From Methanosarcina sp. MTP4 (lineage in GTDB: Archaea; Halobacteriota; Methanosarcinia; Methanosarcinales; Methanosarcinaceae), in NCBI RefSeq assembly GCF_000970045.1, contig NZ_CP009505.1, positions 2,604,001-2,668,000 on the forward strand: a DNA stretch of 64,000 bases, given 5' to 3'. How positions within the stretch are numbered: the first letter of the stretch is position 1; each line of letters opens with the position of its first letter. The notes under the pieces are model-generated. The model worked only from the letters and a program-made list of their open reading frames with translations, was not told the origin of the DNA and did not search any database. This document shows, in pieces, positions 9,245 to 18,135 of the stretch. The position numbers were made by a program, and so were the translations under genes.

Positions 9245-10986
9245 ATCAGGATGTTTTTTTTGAGAATTTTGAGATGCTGGCAGAAGCACCTAATGGTGTG
9301 CAGGAATTAAGAGAGCTTATTTTGCAGCTTGCGGTAATGGGTAAACTTGTGGAACAGAATCCAAATGATGAGCCTGCTTCTATGCTAGTTGAACTGATTA
9401 AGGCTGAAAAGAAAAGACTTGTTACTGAAAGTAAGATCAAAAAATTAAAAACATTACTGATTACTGAAGATGGAGAGGTTCCACATGAAATTCCAAGCGG
9501 TTGGAAATGGGTAAAATTTGATGAAATTCTGTTGAGGATATCAAATGGCTATTCTGGAAAACAAAACAAGAATGGAATCGGAATACCTGTTACAAGAATT
9601 GAAACCATCGCTTATGAAAAAGTAGATAAATCTAGATTTGGATACGTTGAAAATTTATCGGAAGACATTATTAACAAATATAAACTCGAAAAGTACGATA
9701 TACTTTTTAGCCACATAAACAGTGACAAACACCTCGGTAAAACTGCAGTGTACTACGATGAAAATTTTTTAATTCATGGAACAAATTTGCTCCTAATCCG
9801 ATTAATAAATGATTACACTAATGCAGACTACATAAATATTGTAATGAAACATACGCGTGCATCTGGTTTTTTTGCTTCAATTGCTCAACATGCTATAAAT
9901 CAATCATCGATCAATCAATCAAAAATAAGGAATATACTTATTCCTCTCCCACCCCTCGCCGAACAAAAACGCATCGTCTCAAAAGTCAACGAACTGATGG
10001 CTCTCTGCGATCAACTCGAAGCCCGCCAGCAAAAGAAGAAAAAACTCCGAAGCAAACTCAACAGCGCTGCCCTTGACAAAATGCTCAGCGCCGAAAATCA
10101 GGACGAATTCGAAGAAAAATGGCGGCGCATTTGCGAAAACTTTGATCTTCTCTATGATAACCCTGAAAATGTTGAAGAACTTCGAAAGGCGGTTCTTCAG
10201 CTTGCGGTTCAGGGGAAGCTTGTGGAGCAGGATGAAGGGGATGAGCCGGCAAGTGTTTTGATTAAAAACATTGAGGCTAAGAATAAGAAACTGATTAAGG
10301 AAGGGATGATTAAGAAAACAAAAAAATTACAACCTATCGGCACCGAGGAAACACCCTATAGTCTCCCTAATGGATGGTTATGGACTCGCTTTGGGAACAT
10401 TGCTCCATATATAGAAGCAGGTTGGAGCCCAATGTGTGAAAAAAGGCCTAAAGAAGGCGATGAATGGGGCGTTTTAAAAATAAGTGCAGTTTCATGGGAT
10501 ATATTCAACCCTTCAGAAAACAAAGCACTTCCATCGAATCTAAAGCCAAGGCCGGAATATGAAGTAAAAACAAATGATTTTCTCATGTCAAGGGCAAACA
10601 CATCAGAACTTGTAGGAAAAAGCGTTGTTGTTGAAGATACTCCTTCCAAATTAATGATCAATGACAAGGTACTAAGGTTATTTTTTTCCAGTTTCGCATA
10701 TAAAAAATTCTATAACATTTTCAACAACAGTCAAACAGCGCGTTTTTATTATTCGAAAGAGGCATCCGGAACAAGTAGTTCAATGAAGAACATCTCCAGA
10801 GAAGTAATATACAATATGCCTGTTCCTCTCCCACCCCTCAATGAACAAAAGCGCATCGTTGAAAAAGTAGATCAGCTCATGGGTTTGTGCGATGAACTTG
10901 AAAGGAAACTTAGAAAGGGGCGGGAAGAGAGCGAGCGACTGATGGAGACGGTTGTTCGGGGGTTGATTGAAGGTTCCGCCGCATAA
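9241..10986 (+). CDS. hsdS: Type I restriction specificity subunit with two target-recognition domains
   Basis: The 581-residue protein contains two similar halves. Each half starts with a conserved helical repeat (ELRELILQLAVMGKLVEQ at about residue 20; ELRKAVLQLAVQGKLVEQ near 320), then a variable target-recognition domain, then the conserved PLPPLAEQKRIVSKV or PLPPLNEQKRIVEKV and a coiled-coil spacer. The two recognition domains (about nt 9420-9940 and 10310-10810) are clearly more AT-rich than the conserved repeats and hsdM. This is the usual mark of recognition-domain exchange. HsdS reads a bipartite DNA site and sets specificity for both modification and cutting. The specificity cannot be read from sequence. 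No frameshift or invertible partner was seen nearby. Confidence 0.95.
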   Translation: MNQDVFFENFEMLAEAPNGVQELRELILQLAVMGKLVEQNPNDEPASMLVELIKAEKKRLVTESKIKKLKTLLITEDGEVPHEIPSGWKWVKFDEILLRISNGYSGKQNKNGIGIPVTRIETIAYEKVDKSRFGYVENLSEDIINKYKLEKYDILFSHINSDKHLGKTAVYYDENFLIHGTNLLLIRLINDYTNADYINIVMKHTRASGFFASIAQHAINQSSINQSKIRNILIPLPPLAEQKRIVSKVNELMALCDQLEARQQKKKKLRSKLNSAALDKMLSAENQDEFEEKWRRICENFDLLYDNPENVEELRKAVLQLAVQGKLVEQDEGDEPASVLIKNIEAKNKKLIKEGMIKKTKKLQPIGTEETPYSLPNGWLWTRFGNIAPYIEAGWSPMCEKRPKEGDEWGVLKISAVSWDIFNPSENKALPSNLKPRPEYEVKTNDFLMSRANTSELVGKSVVVEDTPSKLMINDKVLRLFFSSFAYKKFYNIFNNSQTARFYYSKEASGTSSSMKNISREVIYNMPVPLPPLNEQKRIVEKVDQLMGLCDELERKLRKGREESERLMETVVRGLIEGSAA

Positions 10987-11019
10987 ATATAATAAAAAAG
11001 TTATAAAACTTAACGGATA

Positions 11020-11320
11020 GTCCTCTTGAGCGCAGCGAAAAGGATGCCGTGCTCCCGAAGCGGAACTCGGGCGGGAAAGGCCGTTCACTTCGTGAACGGA
11101 GCTGCTGACGGGAACTGGAAAATAGTGAGGGCCGCCGGTTTTGAACTGCTGGAATAAAAAACAAAGCCGGGATACTCAGACTAAGATTCTCAGAAAACAG
11201 GGCGGCCGGAATATTGTATCAAACCGTTTTTGTCCCGCACGCAGTGCGGCTATAGGAGGAAATTAATGAAAAAGACAAAAATGAAGCAAAAATCTCATAA
11301 CCACAAATTCTAACGGTTCA
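11020..11320. repeat. ~300-bp dispersed repeat, copy A (gagcgcagcg element)
   Basis: The copy begins with gtcctcttgagcgcagcg and includes gctcccgaagcggaactcgg, a hairpin ccgttcac-ttc-gtgaacgg (11072-11090), a ccgcac-gca-gtgcgg hairpin (11235-11249) and an ending with taggaggaaattaatg. It is collinear with copy B at 11969-12276; partial copies are at 12687 and 13438. It lies directly behind hsdS. It has no coding potential beyond a 15-codon ORF at 11266. Confidence 0.8.
11266..11313 (+). other. 15-codon mini-ORF conserved in two repeat copies
   Basis: The ATG at 11266 follows taggaggaaatta, an excellent ribosome site, and encodes MKKTKMKQKSHNHKF. Repeat copy B has an ORF of the same length and frame at 12222-12269 (MKKRKMKQKPNILKF) with a weaker gcagg site. 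The frame and stop are kept although bases differ. This may be a basic micro-peptide or a by-product of repeat similarity. Confidence 0.3.
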
Positions 11321-11409
11321 TGAAGTCATCAATTTCCTCGAATCAAAGCTGATGCAGGATTAATTAAAAAAGTAAAAATGAGAAAGATTTAACTAAACTC
11401 AAGTGAATT

Positions 11410-11715
11410 TTACTCTATTTTCGCTTTCAACTCCATTTCTGGTCGAGGAATGTAAGATTCAGAGATTTCAGTTATACTCTCAACATACAGTATGTATACC
11501 ACTTTTCCTCCGATTATTTCTTTAGAAATTTTTCCATCAACATCAACGAATTTACGGCAGAAGAACTCAAGATAGTAATCCGGTTCCCATAAATTCCTGT
11601 CTGCATATTTTAGTAGATATTCCTGATCCCATGTCTGAAGATAATAATCCGGGCCTTCACTTTTGCTTCCGATCCTTCCATGTTTTACATAAACAAGTCC
11701 TTTTAAAGTTCCCAT
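11410..11715 (-). CDS. Small orphan protein, 101 residues
   Basis: The ORF starts with ATG at 11715 behind a canonical ribosome site (aaggaggaaat, 7 nt spacing), which strongly supports that it is real. The product has no signal peptide or membrane helix. It is rich in aromatic residues (DYYLQTWDQEYLLKY, EPDYYLEFFCRKF) and appears alpha/beta. I do not recognise a family. It lies alone, on the opposite strand to hsdS, between two copies of the ~300-bp repeat. Base composition is lower in GC than the housekeeping genes of the window, so it is likely accessory. Confidence 0.65.
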   Translation of the reverse strand: MGTLKGLVYVKHGRIGSKSEGPDYYLQTWDQEYLLKYADRNLWEPDYYLEFFCRKFVDVDGKISKEIIGGKVVYILYVESITEISESYIPRPEMELKAKIE

Positions 11716-11968
11716 AAAAGATTTCCTCCTTTTGATCTGCAGTCTCGCTTAAAAAGAGTGTGCATTTTAAAAAACAGAAACTGCATAAGTTAATAGCACA
11801 TGTAAAATATAACTATCTTTTGGAGATTAATTCAACAGTAATTAATAAAATATTATAAATTAATAAGAATTTATATTAATATTATTTACATATGTACAAC
11901 AGAAGCTATAAAGAAGTCCGACATTCCAGGGACACTCTACGAAGCCCTCGAAACAAAAAGAAGAAGAA

Positions 11969-12276
11969 GTCTGTTTGAGTGAGCAGAGTAAGTGAAACAT
12001 ACCCCGAGCTCCCGAAGCGGAACTCGGGCGGGAAAAGCCGTTCACTTTGTGAACGGGGCTGCTGACGGGAATTGGAATTGGTGAGGGCCGCCGATTATGA
12101 GTTTCTAAAGTAAAAAACAAAGCCGGGATACTTAAGCGGATTTTATCAGGGAACAGGGCGGCCGGAATACCGTATCAAACCGTTTTTGTCCCGCACAAAG
12201 TGCGGCTGTAGCAGGAAATTGATGAAAAAGAGGAAAATGAAGCAAAAACCAAACATCCTCAAGTTCTAACGGCTCA
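11969..12276. repeat. ~300-bp dispersed repeat, copy B
   Basis: The copy is collinear with copy A throughout (gctcccgaagcggaactcgg, ccgttcactttgtgaacgg hairpin at 12029-12047, ccgcacaaagtgcgg hairpin at 12191-12205). Loop bases differ while stems are kept (ttc to ttt, gca to aaa), which suggests that structure matters. Upstream, tctacgaagccctcgaaacaaa (11930-11950) is shared with the sequence before copy D. Confidence 0.8.
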
Positions 12277-12322
12277 CACACAAAAAAACGAGGAGCCAAA
12301 AATAATGGTGATATTGGGGGGG

Positions 12323-12427
12323 TGGGCACCCGGATATTGGGGAGTGGGGGTATTGGGGAGTGGGGGTATTGGGGGGTTGAAAAGAGAATGAAAAGAGGGG
12401 TCATGAAATGACCTTCCCGGATGCCCA
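12323..12427 (-). ncRNA. Candidate small RNA, copy 1 of 3
   Basis: On the minus strand the element starts at tgggcatccggg and ends at ccgggtgccca, so the two ends pair with one mismatch. Inside is a hairpin, ggtcat-ttc-atgacc. A TATA box (tatataat, centre about 12453) lies 26 nt upstream of the first base, the right distance for an archaeal start site at the helix. Copies 2 and 3 (13528-13618 and 18045-18135) share helix, hairpin and the identical 26-nt spacing. The loop contains a 17-bp tandem repeat (caatacccccactcccc). No transcript data are available; the call rests on promoter spacing and pairing. Confidence 0.5.
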
Positions 12428-12686
12428 TATTATAAATATTCTCCATTATATATAATATTAAAGGAGTACTGAAATTAGTTGTATATCACGGAAGCACTGT
12501 AAAAAGTATTACAGTGAACCATAAAGGTTATTTTTTATGTAGTACGGGGAACGGCTATGCAGTATTTGCAAGTTTGAAAAAGGAAGAAAGGGACACAGGC
12601 AGTTGGTAGAAGCCATGGTTCAAAGGTTGCTGAGGGAAGTACCGGGTGAAATATAAAAAGGAAGTTATGATGCCCCTGCCAAATCC

Positions 12687-12781
12687 GTCCTCTTGAGCGC
12701 AGCGAAAAGGACCCCGTGCTCCCGAAGCGGAACTCGGGTGGCGGAACTCGGGTGGCGCAACTCGGGTGGCGCAACTCGGGA
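12687..12781. repeat. Partial dispersed repeat, copy C, with local tandem repeat
   Basis: This is the 5' portion of the ~300-bp repeat (gtcctcttgagcgcagcg... gctcccgaagcgg). It ends in a 12-bp tandem repeat (aactcgggtggc, four rounds) that runs up to the stop of the toxin gene at 12783. Confidence 0.75.
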
Positions 12782-12782
12782 T

Positions 12783-13046
12783 TCAATATTTCCTGTAAAT
12801 CTTGCTTCGGTGTCCGATTTCAATGACAAAAATAACCAGTTGCTGGTTTTCAATCGTCATAATAACACGGTATTCGCCAACCCTCAGGGAATAAAAAGGA
12901 GCTGTGGGTGAAGCTTTTAATTTTTTTACGTGAGAATAAGGGTCGTTCTTTATTTGTTTAACAGCGCTGTAAACTCTCTGGGCTACTTCGTGGGGAAGTT
13001 TTTTCAGATCCTTGCGGGCTGCCTCGGTATAAATCACGGAGTACAT
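12783..13046 (-). CDS. RelE/ParE-family mRNA interferase toxin
   Basis: The 87-residue protein has the RelE-type layout: N-terminal MYSVIYTEAARKDLKKLP helix pair, then SLRVGEYRVIMTIENQQLVIFVIEIGHRSKIYRKY, matching the core strands and C-terminal basic/aromatic residues (R, H, R, Y) of RelE/YoeB-like toxins. These cleave mRNA on the ribosome. It is encoded directly after the antitoxin, with TAATG overlap (stop and start share one base). The order antitoxin then toxin is typical for the family. The gene sits amid repeats, consistent with an accessory module. Confidence 0.9.
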   Translation of the reverse strand: MYSVIYTEAARKDLKKLPHEVAQRVYSAVKQIKNDPYSHVKKLKASPTAPFYSLRVGEYRVIMTIENQQLVIFVIEIGHRSKIYRKY

Positions 13047-13282
13047 TACTCAAGCCCCAGTTCGGCAGCGATCTCCTCTTCGGTGTAGTACCTTCCTTTT
13101 TTGATCTCCTCAAGCCCCTCTTCAATCCTTTTAATTGTTTCTTCACTCAGGGGTTCAGGGTCAATTGCCATGTTAACAAGCCTCTCAACAACCGAATTGT
13201 AGGACTCCTGGGGATGTGTTTTCAGGCTTGCAAGCATCTCTTTAATTTTTGGGTCAAGACAGATTGTTGTTGAAGCTGCCAT
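13046..13282 (-). CDS. Antitoxin of the RelE-type pair (archaeal DUF7557-like)
   Basis: The 78-residue protein starts MAASTTICLDPKIKEMLASL, a ribbon-helix-helix-like N-terminus expected to bind DNA. A helical, acidic C-terminus (EEIKKGRYYTEEEIAAELGLE) would wrap the toxin. Short proteins of this kind with YTEEE near the end commonly precede RelE toxins in archaea. The pair should autoregulate. The sequence just before the start (cctataggtgtctataggat, about 13288-13308) contains a short direct repeat, ctatagg, that could serve as an operator. Family assignment is by pattern. Confidence 0.85.
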   Translation of the reverse strand: MAASTTICLDPKIKEMLASLKTHPQESYNSVVERLVNMAIDPEPLSEETIKRIEEGLEEIKKGRYYTEEEIAAELGLE

Positions 13283-13287
13283 ATAGG

Positions 13288-13310
13288 CTCCTATAGGTGT
13301 CTATAGGATA
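13288..13310. promoter_or_regulatory. Possible toxin-antitoxin operator
   Basis: The sequence ctcctataggtgtctatagg holds two ctatagg half sites 10 nt apart, immediately upstream of the antitoxin ATG at 13282. Antitoxins usually bind repeats in this position. This is inference only. Confidence 0.3.
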
Positions 13311-13392
13311 TGAATATTTGCACCCGCAGTGGAGAAAAAACTATAAATAGAACTCTACGACGCCCTCCAATCAAAAAAGAACCCATAATAAA

Positions 13393-13437
<45 letters not shown>

Positions 13438-13503
13438 GTCCGCTTGAGGGAGCATAGCGACCGAAACGGACACCGTGCTCCCGAATCGGAATTCGGGTGA
13501 GAA
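13438..13503. repeat. Partial dispersed repeat, copy D
   Basis: The fragment (gtccgcttgagggagcatagcg... caccgtgctcccgaatcggaa) matches the 5' part of copies A-C but is more diverged. It is followed after about 25 nt by small-RNA copy 2, the same order as copy B followed by small-RNA copy 1. Confidence 0.65.
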
Positions 13504-13527
13504 AAGCGAATGATGATGTTGGGGGAA

Positions 13528-13618
13528 TGGGCACCCGGATATTGGGGAGTGGGGGTATTGGGGGGTGTTGAAAAGAGAATTAAAAGAGGGGTCATGAAAT
13601 GACCTTCCCGGATGCCCA
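13528..13618 (-). ncRNA. Candidate small RNA, copy 2 of 3
   Basis: This copy has the same architecture as copy 1. On the minus strand the element runs from tgggcatccggg (13618) to ccgggtgccca (13528), with the internal ggtcat/atgacc hairpin. A TATA box (ctattatataca, centre about 13644) lies 26 nt upstream of base 13618. The element is 91 nt, lacking one unit of the 17-bp internal repeat present in copy 1. The flanking promoter is also conserved (tactccttta before the TATA box, a BRE-like position). Confidence 0.5.
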
Positions 13619-13820
13619 TATTATAAATATTCATAATTGTATATAATAGTAAAGGAGTACGGAAATTATTTGTGTATTGCGGAAGTACTGTGAGAGTTTT
13701 TACTGCACACCATGAAATATGTTTGATAAGTGGTCAAGGGAGCGGTTAAGTCAAGGGTAATTTTTCAATCAAATTGAATGGGTCAGCAATGGGTCATAAA
13801 CGTGCCAGGCGACTCAGTTC

Positions 13821-13864
13821 CAAAATCCAGTGATTGGTGTAAACTAAAAAATCACTGGATTTTG
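13821..13864. repeat. Perfect 15-bp inverted repeat
   Basis: The arms caaaatccagtgatt (13821-13835) and aatcactggattttg (13850-13864) are perfectly complementary, with a 14-nt loop. A third, slightly diverged copy (aatcactagattttg) lies at 13985-13999 in direct orientation. The set resembles terminal-repeat remnants of a lost insertion element. It could also act as a hairpin terminator upstream of hcp. Confidence 0.6.
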
Positions 13865-14083
13865 AAATTTGTTGTGGTCCTTTGAACACGGCCTCTTGAT
13901 TGAAGTCTTTAGATTCCGAATATTGAGTTTGATTGAAGAACGAATTCTTCCTGCAAATTCATTGTTCCAATCAAAAAATGCAAAAATCACTAGATTTTGG
14001 ACCAGAGTCTCTTCCCGCCTTCGGAGATAAAAAGTAAATAGATACCCCTGCACATAATATTTACAAAATAAAGGGGTGACAAA

Positions 14084-15703
14084 ATGTTCTGCTACCAGTG
14101 TGAAGAAACAATGAACGGGGAAGGCTGCACAAATAACGGCATGTGCGGTAAGAAAGGGGAAGTCGCAGACCTTCAGGACGAGCTCATCTATATGCTTAAG
14201 AGCATTGCATTCTACAACCAGAAAGCAAGAAAGGCAAAAATTTCTGAAAAGAGCACTGATGAATTTATGCTCGATGCACTGTTCTCAACCATAACGAATA
14301 CCGATTTCAGAGCGAGCGGAATTCAGGACCGCATTGACAGAGGATTCAAAGTTCAAAATGAGATCAAGCAGAAACTTCTGGATAACAATTTGCTTGATGA
14401 GAGCGATCTGCCCGAGATCGCAACTCTGACCCCGGAAAACCTCAAGGAAAGGAACACCGGTGTACTTGCAACAGAGAACGAAGATATCCGATCATTGAGA
14501 GAACTGTTGATTTATGGTATCAAGGGAATTGCAGCATATGGACATCATGCCATAATGCTTGGAAATTCCAATAAAAAAGTCAATTCGTTTATAGAGGAAG
14601 GCCTTCTGGCAACCACTGATGACAGCCTGACCGATGAGAAACTCATCTCATTGGTACTGAAATGTGGGGAACATGGTTTTGATGTAATGGCAGCCCTTGA
14701 CGCGGTAAATACCACTACATTTGGAAATCCGGAACCTACACAGGTCAATATTGGAACAAGAGGCAATCCCGGTATTCTCGTAAGCGGTCATGATCTAAAG
14801 GACCTGAAACAGCTATTGGATCAGACTGAGGAAACCGGTGTAGATGTCTATACTCACGGTGAGATGCTGCCTGCAAATGCATATCCTGAATTTAAAAAGT
14901 ACAAACATCTGGTAGGAAACTACGGCGGATCATGGTGGCAACAGCGGCAGGAATTCGAGAGCTTCAACGGACCAATATTACTTACAAGCAACTGTATAGT
15001 CCCTCCAAAAAAGACCTATATTGACAGGTTATACACTACGGGGTCAGTAGGTTATGACGGCGCCACACACATCGTGGCTGAAGATGGTAAGAAAGACTTC
15101 TCGGCCATCATCGAGCAGGCAAAGACCTGTGAACCTCCGGTACAATTAGAAAAAGGGACTGTTATGACCGGTTTTGCTTACAACTCCATACTGTCTAATG
15201 CAGACAGGATCGTTGATGCCATCAAAGCAGGCAAGATAAAGAAGTTCATTGTCATGGCAGGTTGTGACGGACGCCACAAGGACAGGCAGTATTACACAGA
15301 TTTCGCAGAAGCATTGCCCAAAGATACTATCATACTTACCGCAGGATGTGCAAAATATCGCTACAATAAGCTTAACCTTGGGGACATTGATGGAATTCCA
15401 AGGGTACTGGATGCAGGACAGTGTAATGATTCATTTTCACTGATCATCATTGCACAGGGACTTATGGCCAGGCTTGGATTTATAGATGTTAACGAAGCCC
15501 CGATCTCGTACAATATCGCATGGTACGAACAAAAGGCAGTCCTTGTGTTGCTTACCCTCCTGAGGCTTGGAATACAGGATATTACCCTTGGCCCGACACT
15601 TCCCGCCTTTGTCTCACCGAATGTCCTCAATGTGCTGGTGGAGAAGTTCAATATAACACCGAACAGCACCATAGAAGAAGACCTGGAGAGACTCTTAAAA
15701 TAA
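14084..15703 (+). CDS. hcp: Hybrid cluster protein (hydroxylamine reductase)
   Basis: The 539-residue protein begins [15 protein letters not shown], the N-terminal cysteine motif that binds the cubane cluster (Cys3, 6, 15 and 21). The hybrid Fe-S-O cluster ligands are visible further on: SNCIVPP, the [12 protein letters not shown] and [12 protein letters not shown] segments, and GQCND near residue 450. Length and order match class III Hcp enzymes of anaerobes. Hcp has been assigned hydroxylamine reductase and, in enteric bacteria, NO reductase activity, so a nitrosative- or oxidative-stress role is likely. The ATG follows aaaggggtgac, a good archaeal ribosome site. No Hcr-type reductase is adjacent, so the electron donor must be encoded elsewhere. 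GC content is lower than in neighbouring metabolic genes, which hints at acquisition. Confidence 0.95.
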   Translation: MFCYQCEETMNGEGCTNNGMCGKKGEVADLQDELIYMLKSIAFYNQKARKAKISEKSTDEFMLDALFSTITNTDFRASGIQDRIDRGFKVQNEIKQKLLDNNLLDESDLPEIATLTPENLKERNTGVLATENEDIRSLRELLIYGIKGIAAYGHHAIMLGNSNKKVNSFIEEGLLATTDDSLTDEKLISLVLKCGEHGFDVMAALDAVNTTTFGNPEPTQVNIGTRGNPGILVSGHDLKDLKQLLDQTEETGVDVYTHGEMLPANAYPEFKKYKHLVGNYGGSWWQQRQEFESFNGPILLTSNCIVPPKKTYIDRLYTTGSVGYDGATHIVAEDGKKDFSAIIEQAKTCEPPVQLEKGTVMTGFAYNSILSNADRIVDAIKAGKIKKFIVMAGCDGRHKDRQYYTDFAEALPKDTIILTAGCAKYRYNKLNLGDIDGIPRVLDAGQCNDSFSLIIIAQGLMARLGFIDVNEAPISYNIAWYEQKAVLVLLTLLRLGIQDITLGPTLPAFVSPNVLNVLVEKFNITPNSTIEEDLERLLK

Positions 15704-15812
15704 ACCCTTAAAAATGGAGACGAGGAAATATTAAAGACGTTTCAAATAAAAAGTGTCGAATTCCCAAACTCCCGGAATACCGAAACTATATAGCAAGAGA
15801 CCATAAGTGCGG

Positions 15813-16322
15813 TCAGGCCGTCATAAAAAAAATTCCATAATAATCTTCCCTGACTTTGATTTCGTAAAAACCTTTTTCGTCAAGGAATTCAGCTGTTCGG
15901 GTCCACTCTTCCGGACCCGTTTTAATAGGACTCCCTGAAGCTTCTATTGCTTCTTTTAGCGCCGGGTATTCATTTAGTTCTTCTTCAGTGACGACCGCGT
16001 ATTCATCAGGCTCAAAGTCCAGTTTCTCAGCCTCGATCCATTTTGCACTGGAATGGCTCTGAGCGCTCAGGGCAAAGAAACCCACCGAGAGAAGTAAAAG
16101 GGCGGCAAAAGAGACAGCAAATGCCTTCAATGCAAAACCGACCGAGCGCTCTCTGCAAAGGACGATTCCCAAAGCAAGCAGGGCCAGGTAAATCAAACCC
16201 ATCAGATAAATTGACATTGGGGCATGAACCCCGCTCAGCACATAGCCGCTCAGGAAAAACGTAAAAATCCCCAGGAAAAAGAAAAGCACATATTTGTCCG
16301 CTTTACTGTCCGAATCATCCAT
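15813..16322 (-). CDS. Membrane protein with soluble C-terminal domain, unknown function
   Basis: The 169-residue protein has a short acidic N-terminus and three membrane helices in the first 90 residues (YVLFFFLGIFTFFLSGYVL, a central GLIYLALLALGIVL, and FAVSFAALLLLSVGFFAL). An acidic soluble domain of about 75 residues follows, ending DYYGIFFMTA. I do not recognise a family. It is convergent with hcp and divergent from the gene at 16614. The ATG at 16322 has no strong ribosome site. A 13-bp tandem repeat lies directly upstream. Confidence 0.6.
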   Translation of the reverse strand: MDDSDSKADKYVLFFFLGIFTFFLSGYVLSGVHAPMSIYLMGLIYLALLALGIVLCRERSVGFALKAFAVSFAALLLLSVGFFALSAQSHSSAKWIEAEKLDFEPDEYAVVTEEELNEYPALKEAIEASGSPIKTGPEEWTRTAEFLDEKGFYEIKVREDYYGIFFMTA

Positions 16323-16345
16323 GCAGGCGTCATACCCCCATAATT

Positions 16346-16398
16346 ATTCCCATACTTGTTCCCATACTTGTTCCCATACTTGTTCCCATAATTATTCC
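16346..16398. repeat. 13-bp tandem repeat (ttcccatacttgt)
   Basis: Three exact units and two diverged ones (ttcccataattat) lie in the divergent spacer between the genes at 16322 and 16614. The repeat is locus-specific and could affect either promoter. Confidence 0.85.
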
Positions 16399-16613
16399 CA
16401 CAAGGAACGGGTAATTTAAATTCCTCCAATAAAAACTTCCCGTAATAATATACACACTACGTATTTGCTATTTTCTCCGGCCTTTTCGGAATACCCCTGA
16501 AGCTTCCTTAGTAGTTTCAAATACCTTTAAATGGTTTGCAGACATTTTATATAAACAAAAAAATATTAATATTTGTTTAGAACGCCGGATCCGTGAAACG
16601 GGGGGTTGAGCGG

Positions 16614-17216
16614 ATGAACTTCGGATTCCATATCAACAAAAAAGGGAACAAGAACGAGTATAAAGAAAAGGATTCATACCCTGGCAGCAGTCCTGAAACT
16701 CAGGTGTTCACCTTTGAAGGGGAGTTCAGAAAAGGGTTTTTGCTTCAAGGAGCGGCTCCTTCGATAATCAGGGCTTTTGGTGGAAACAGGGGAGTCATGG
16801 AAGTAGTCTACTACGGGCTGACAGCTTTTACTCTATGGTCGTCCGTGGTCCTGGCATTCGGGTACTTCCCGGCTTTCCTGGGAGAAAGCAGGCTGTACAG
16901 GTACCTGGTAATAGGGCTGGTTTTCGGAATATTCCTATTCTCCAAACAATTTGCAAGGGTTATTGAGTACCACAAAGAGACCCAGTGCAGGAACTGCGGG
17001 ATGAGCGCTGCCTGTGAAGAATTCAAAAAACCGGTCCTTAAAAAAGAAATCAGCCCCGAAAACGTAACAATCACCCTAACCTCTTACTGGAAATGCGGGC
17101 TCTGCGGGTATGAAGATACCAGGACCTACCATTCAACATACAACACGGAAGGGAAACGTGAGGCAACAAAAACCCTGGCTGACCCCGTGCCAGTAGAAGA
17201 AAGAAAAAATCCCTGA
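16614..17216 (+). CDS. Membrane protein with two-CxxC zinc ribbon, unknown function
   Basis: I chose ATG 16614 (MNFGFHINKK) because ggggggtt lies 7-8 nt before it; the GTG at 16593 would overlap that site. The product has about 75 residues of soluble N-terminus, two membrane helices (YYGLTAFTLWSSVVLAFGYF and YLVIGLVFGIFLFSKQF), then a C-terminal zinc ribbon (CRNCGMSAACEE and CGLCGYEDTR). The helix-pair-plus-ribbon layout resembles the protein encoded at 17411-17776 on the opposite strand, with which it converges. No enzymatic motif is visible. A membrane-anchored zinc ribbon could be a regulator or assembly factor; this is speculation. Confidence 0.65.
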   Translation: MNFGFHINKKGNKNEYKEKDSYPGSSPETQVFTFEGEFRKGFLLQGAAPSIIRAFGGNRGVMEVVYYGLTAFTLWSSVVLAFGYFPAFLGESRLYRYLVIGLVFGIFLFSKQFARVIEYHKETQCRNCGMSAACEEFKKPVLKKEISPENVTITLTSYWKCGLCGYEDTRTYHSTYNTEGKREATKTLADPVPVEERKNP

Positions 17217-17299
17217 CCCTGTTTATGCCCTATTGGAATGAGAGAAAACAAAATCATGTGGAGTAAAACAAAACCCGAAAAAAGTTCCGAATAACTCAA

Positions 17300-17412
17300 G
17301 AGACTTTACTCCTGAAACCCAGCGAATCCTGCTACTGAAACTCAAGGGAACATCCTCCCGAAACCCAGGGAACCCTACTCCTGAAACCCGAGAAATCTCC
17401 CTCCTGAAACTC
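17300..17412. repeat. Degenerate ~29-bp tandem repeat (ctcctgaaacccag)
   Basis: Four to five imperfect units of actcctgaaacccagggaatc fill the space between the convergent genes, touching the stop of the gene at 17411. Confidence 0.7.
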
Positions 17413-17776
17413 ACGACACTCTTTTCCTGATACGCTCTTTTTTTACTTCTACCCGCTCATGTCCGCAGTATTTGCACCTGTAGTAACAGGTCTTCATAAT
17501 TATCGGTCCGGTTTCAACGATATCCGGCTCACCTGCCTGTAAAAAAGCAAAAGCCCTGCCACATTTTTCGCACTTCCTGACCTGATAGTAGTCCTCCACA
17601 CCGAAAAGCACTCCCGAAATAGCCAGCATCAGCAGACCAACCAATAAATTTCCCACCGATTCCTGCCCGAAACCGAATAAGGCTGCAATCATACCGGCAA
17701 TCAAAAACCCTGCCGCCATAAAAACAAGCTTTGACTCCCCAAGCCTGGAAACCAGATATTGAGACAATGTCTCCAT
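17411..17776 (-). CDS. Small membrane protein with C-terminal zinc ribbon
   Basis: The frame is open back to 17884, but the first 36 residues (VLERRCREGGCSDERG) look non-coding, and METLSQYLVSRLGESK at 17776 is a better start with gggggag about 14 nt before it. The protein has two membrane helices (LVFMAAGFLIAGMIAALFGF and VGNLLVGLLMLAISGVLFGV), then RKCEKCGRAFAFL and CYYRCKYCGHERVEV, a two-CxxC zinc ribbon ending in a basic tail. It resembles the protein at 16614-17216 in layout. Function unknown. Confidence 0.6.
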   Translation of the reverse strand: METLSQYLVSRLGESKLVFMAAGFLIAGMIAALFGFGQESVGNLLVGLLMLAISGVLFGVEDYYQVRKCEKCGRAFAFLQAGEPDIVETGPIIMKTCYYRCKYCGHERVEVKKERIRKRVS

Positions 17777-18044
17777 AAGAGAACCTTGCTCCCCCACCCC
17801 AGGCCCCCTCTCATCAGAACATCCGCCTTCCCGGCACCTCCTCTCCAACACGGTAAATTTATCCACCAAGAAGAACACCACCACTTAAAAAGCTCCACTT
17901 AAAACGCCCTTTTCTAAAAATTAAGCTGGTAAAATCCCCCTATAATAATATGTTAGCAATCAGGCATAACCCTACCTTAAGAAGTCAAACACGGAAAAAA
18001 GTCAAAACCAAAAAATACATCAAAAGCGAGAAGACTCCGGAATT

Positions 18045-18135
18045 TGGGCATCTGTTTAGAAAGTGGTGAGATATTGGAGTTGCTAAAAGAGGTGCTAAAA
18101 ATGTGCTTTCTATAGCATACCTTTTCAGATGCCCA
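18045..18135 (-). ncRNA. Candidate small RNA, copy 3 of 3 (diverged)
   Basis: On the minus strand the element runs from tgggcatctg (18135) to cagatgccca (18045), a perfect 10-bp closing helix. Compared with copies 1 and 2, the pair ccgg/ccgg is replaced by ctg/cag, so both arms changed together. The internal hairpin is also replaced by a different but still pairing sequence (atgct/agcac-like). A TATA box (aatattatatac, centre about 18161) lies 26 nt upstream, exactly as in copies 1 and 2. It lies 4.5 kb from copy 2. Confidence 0.5.
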
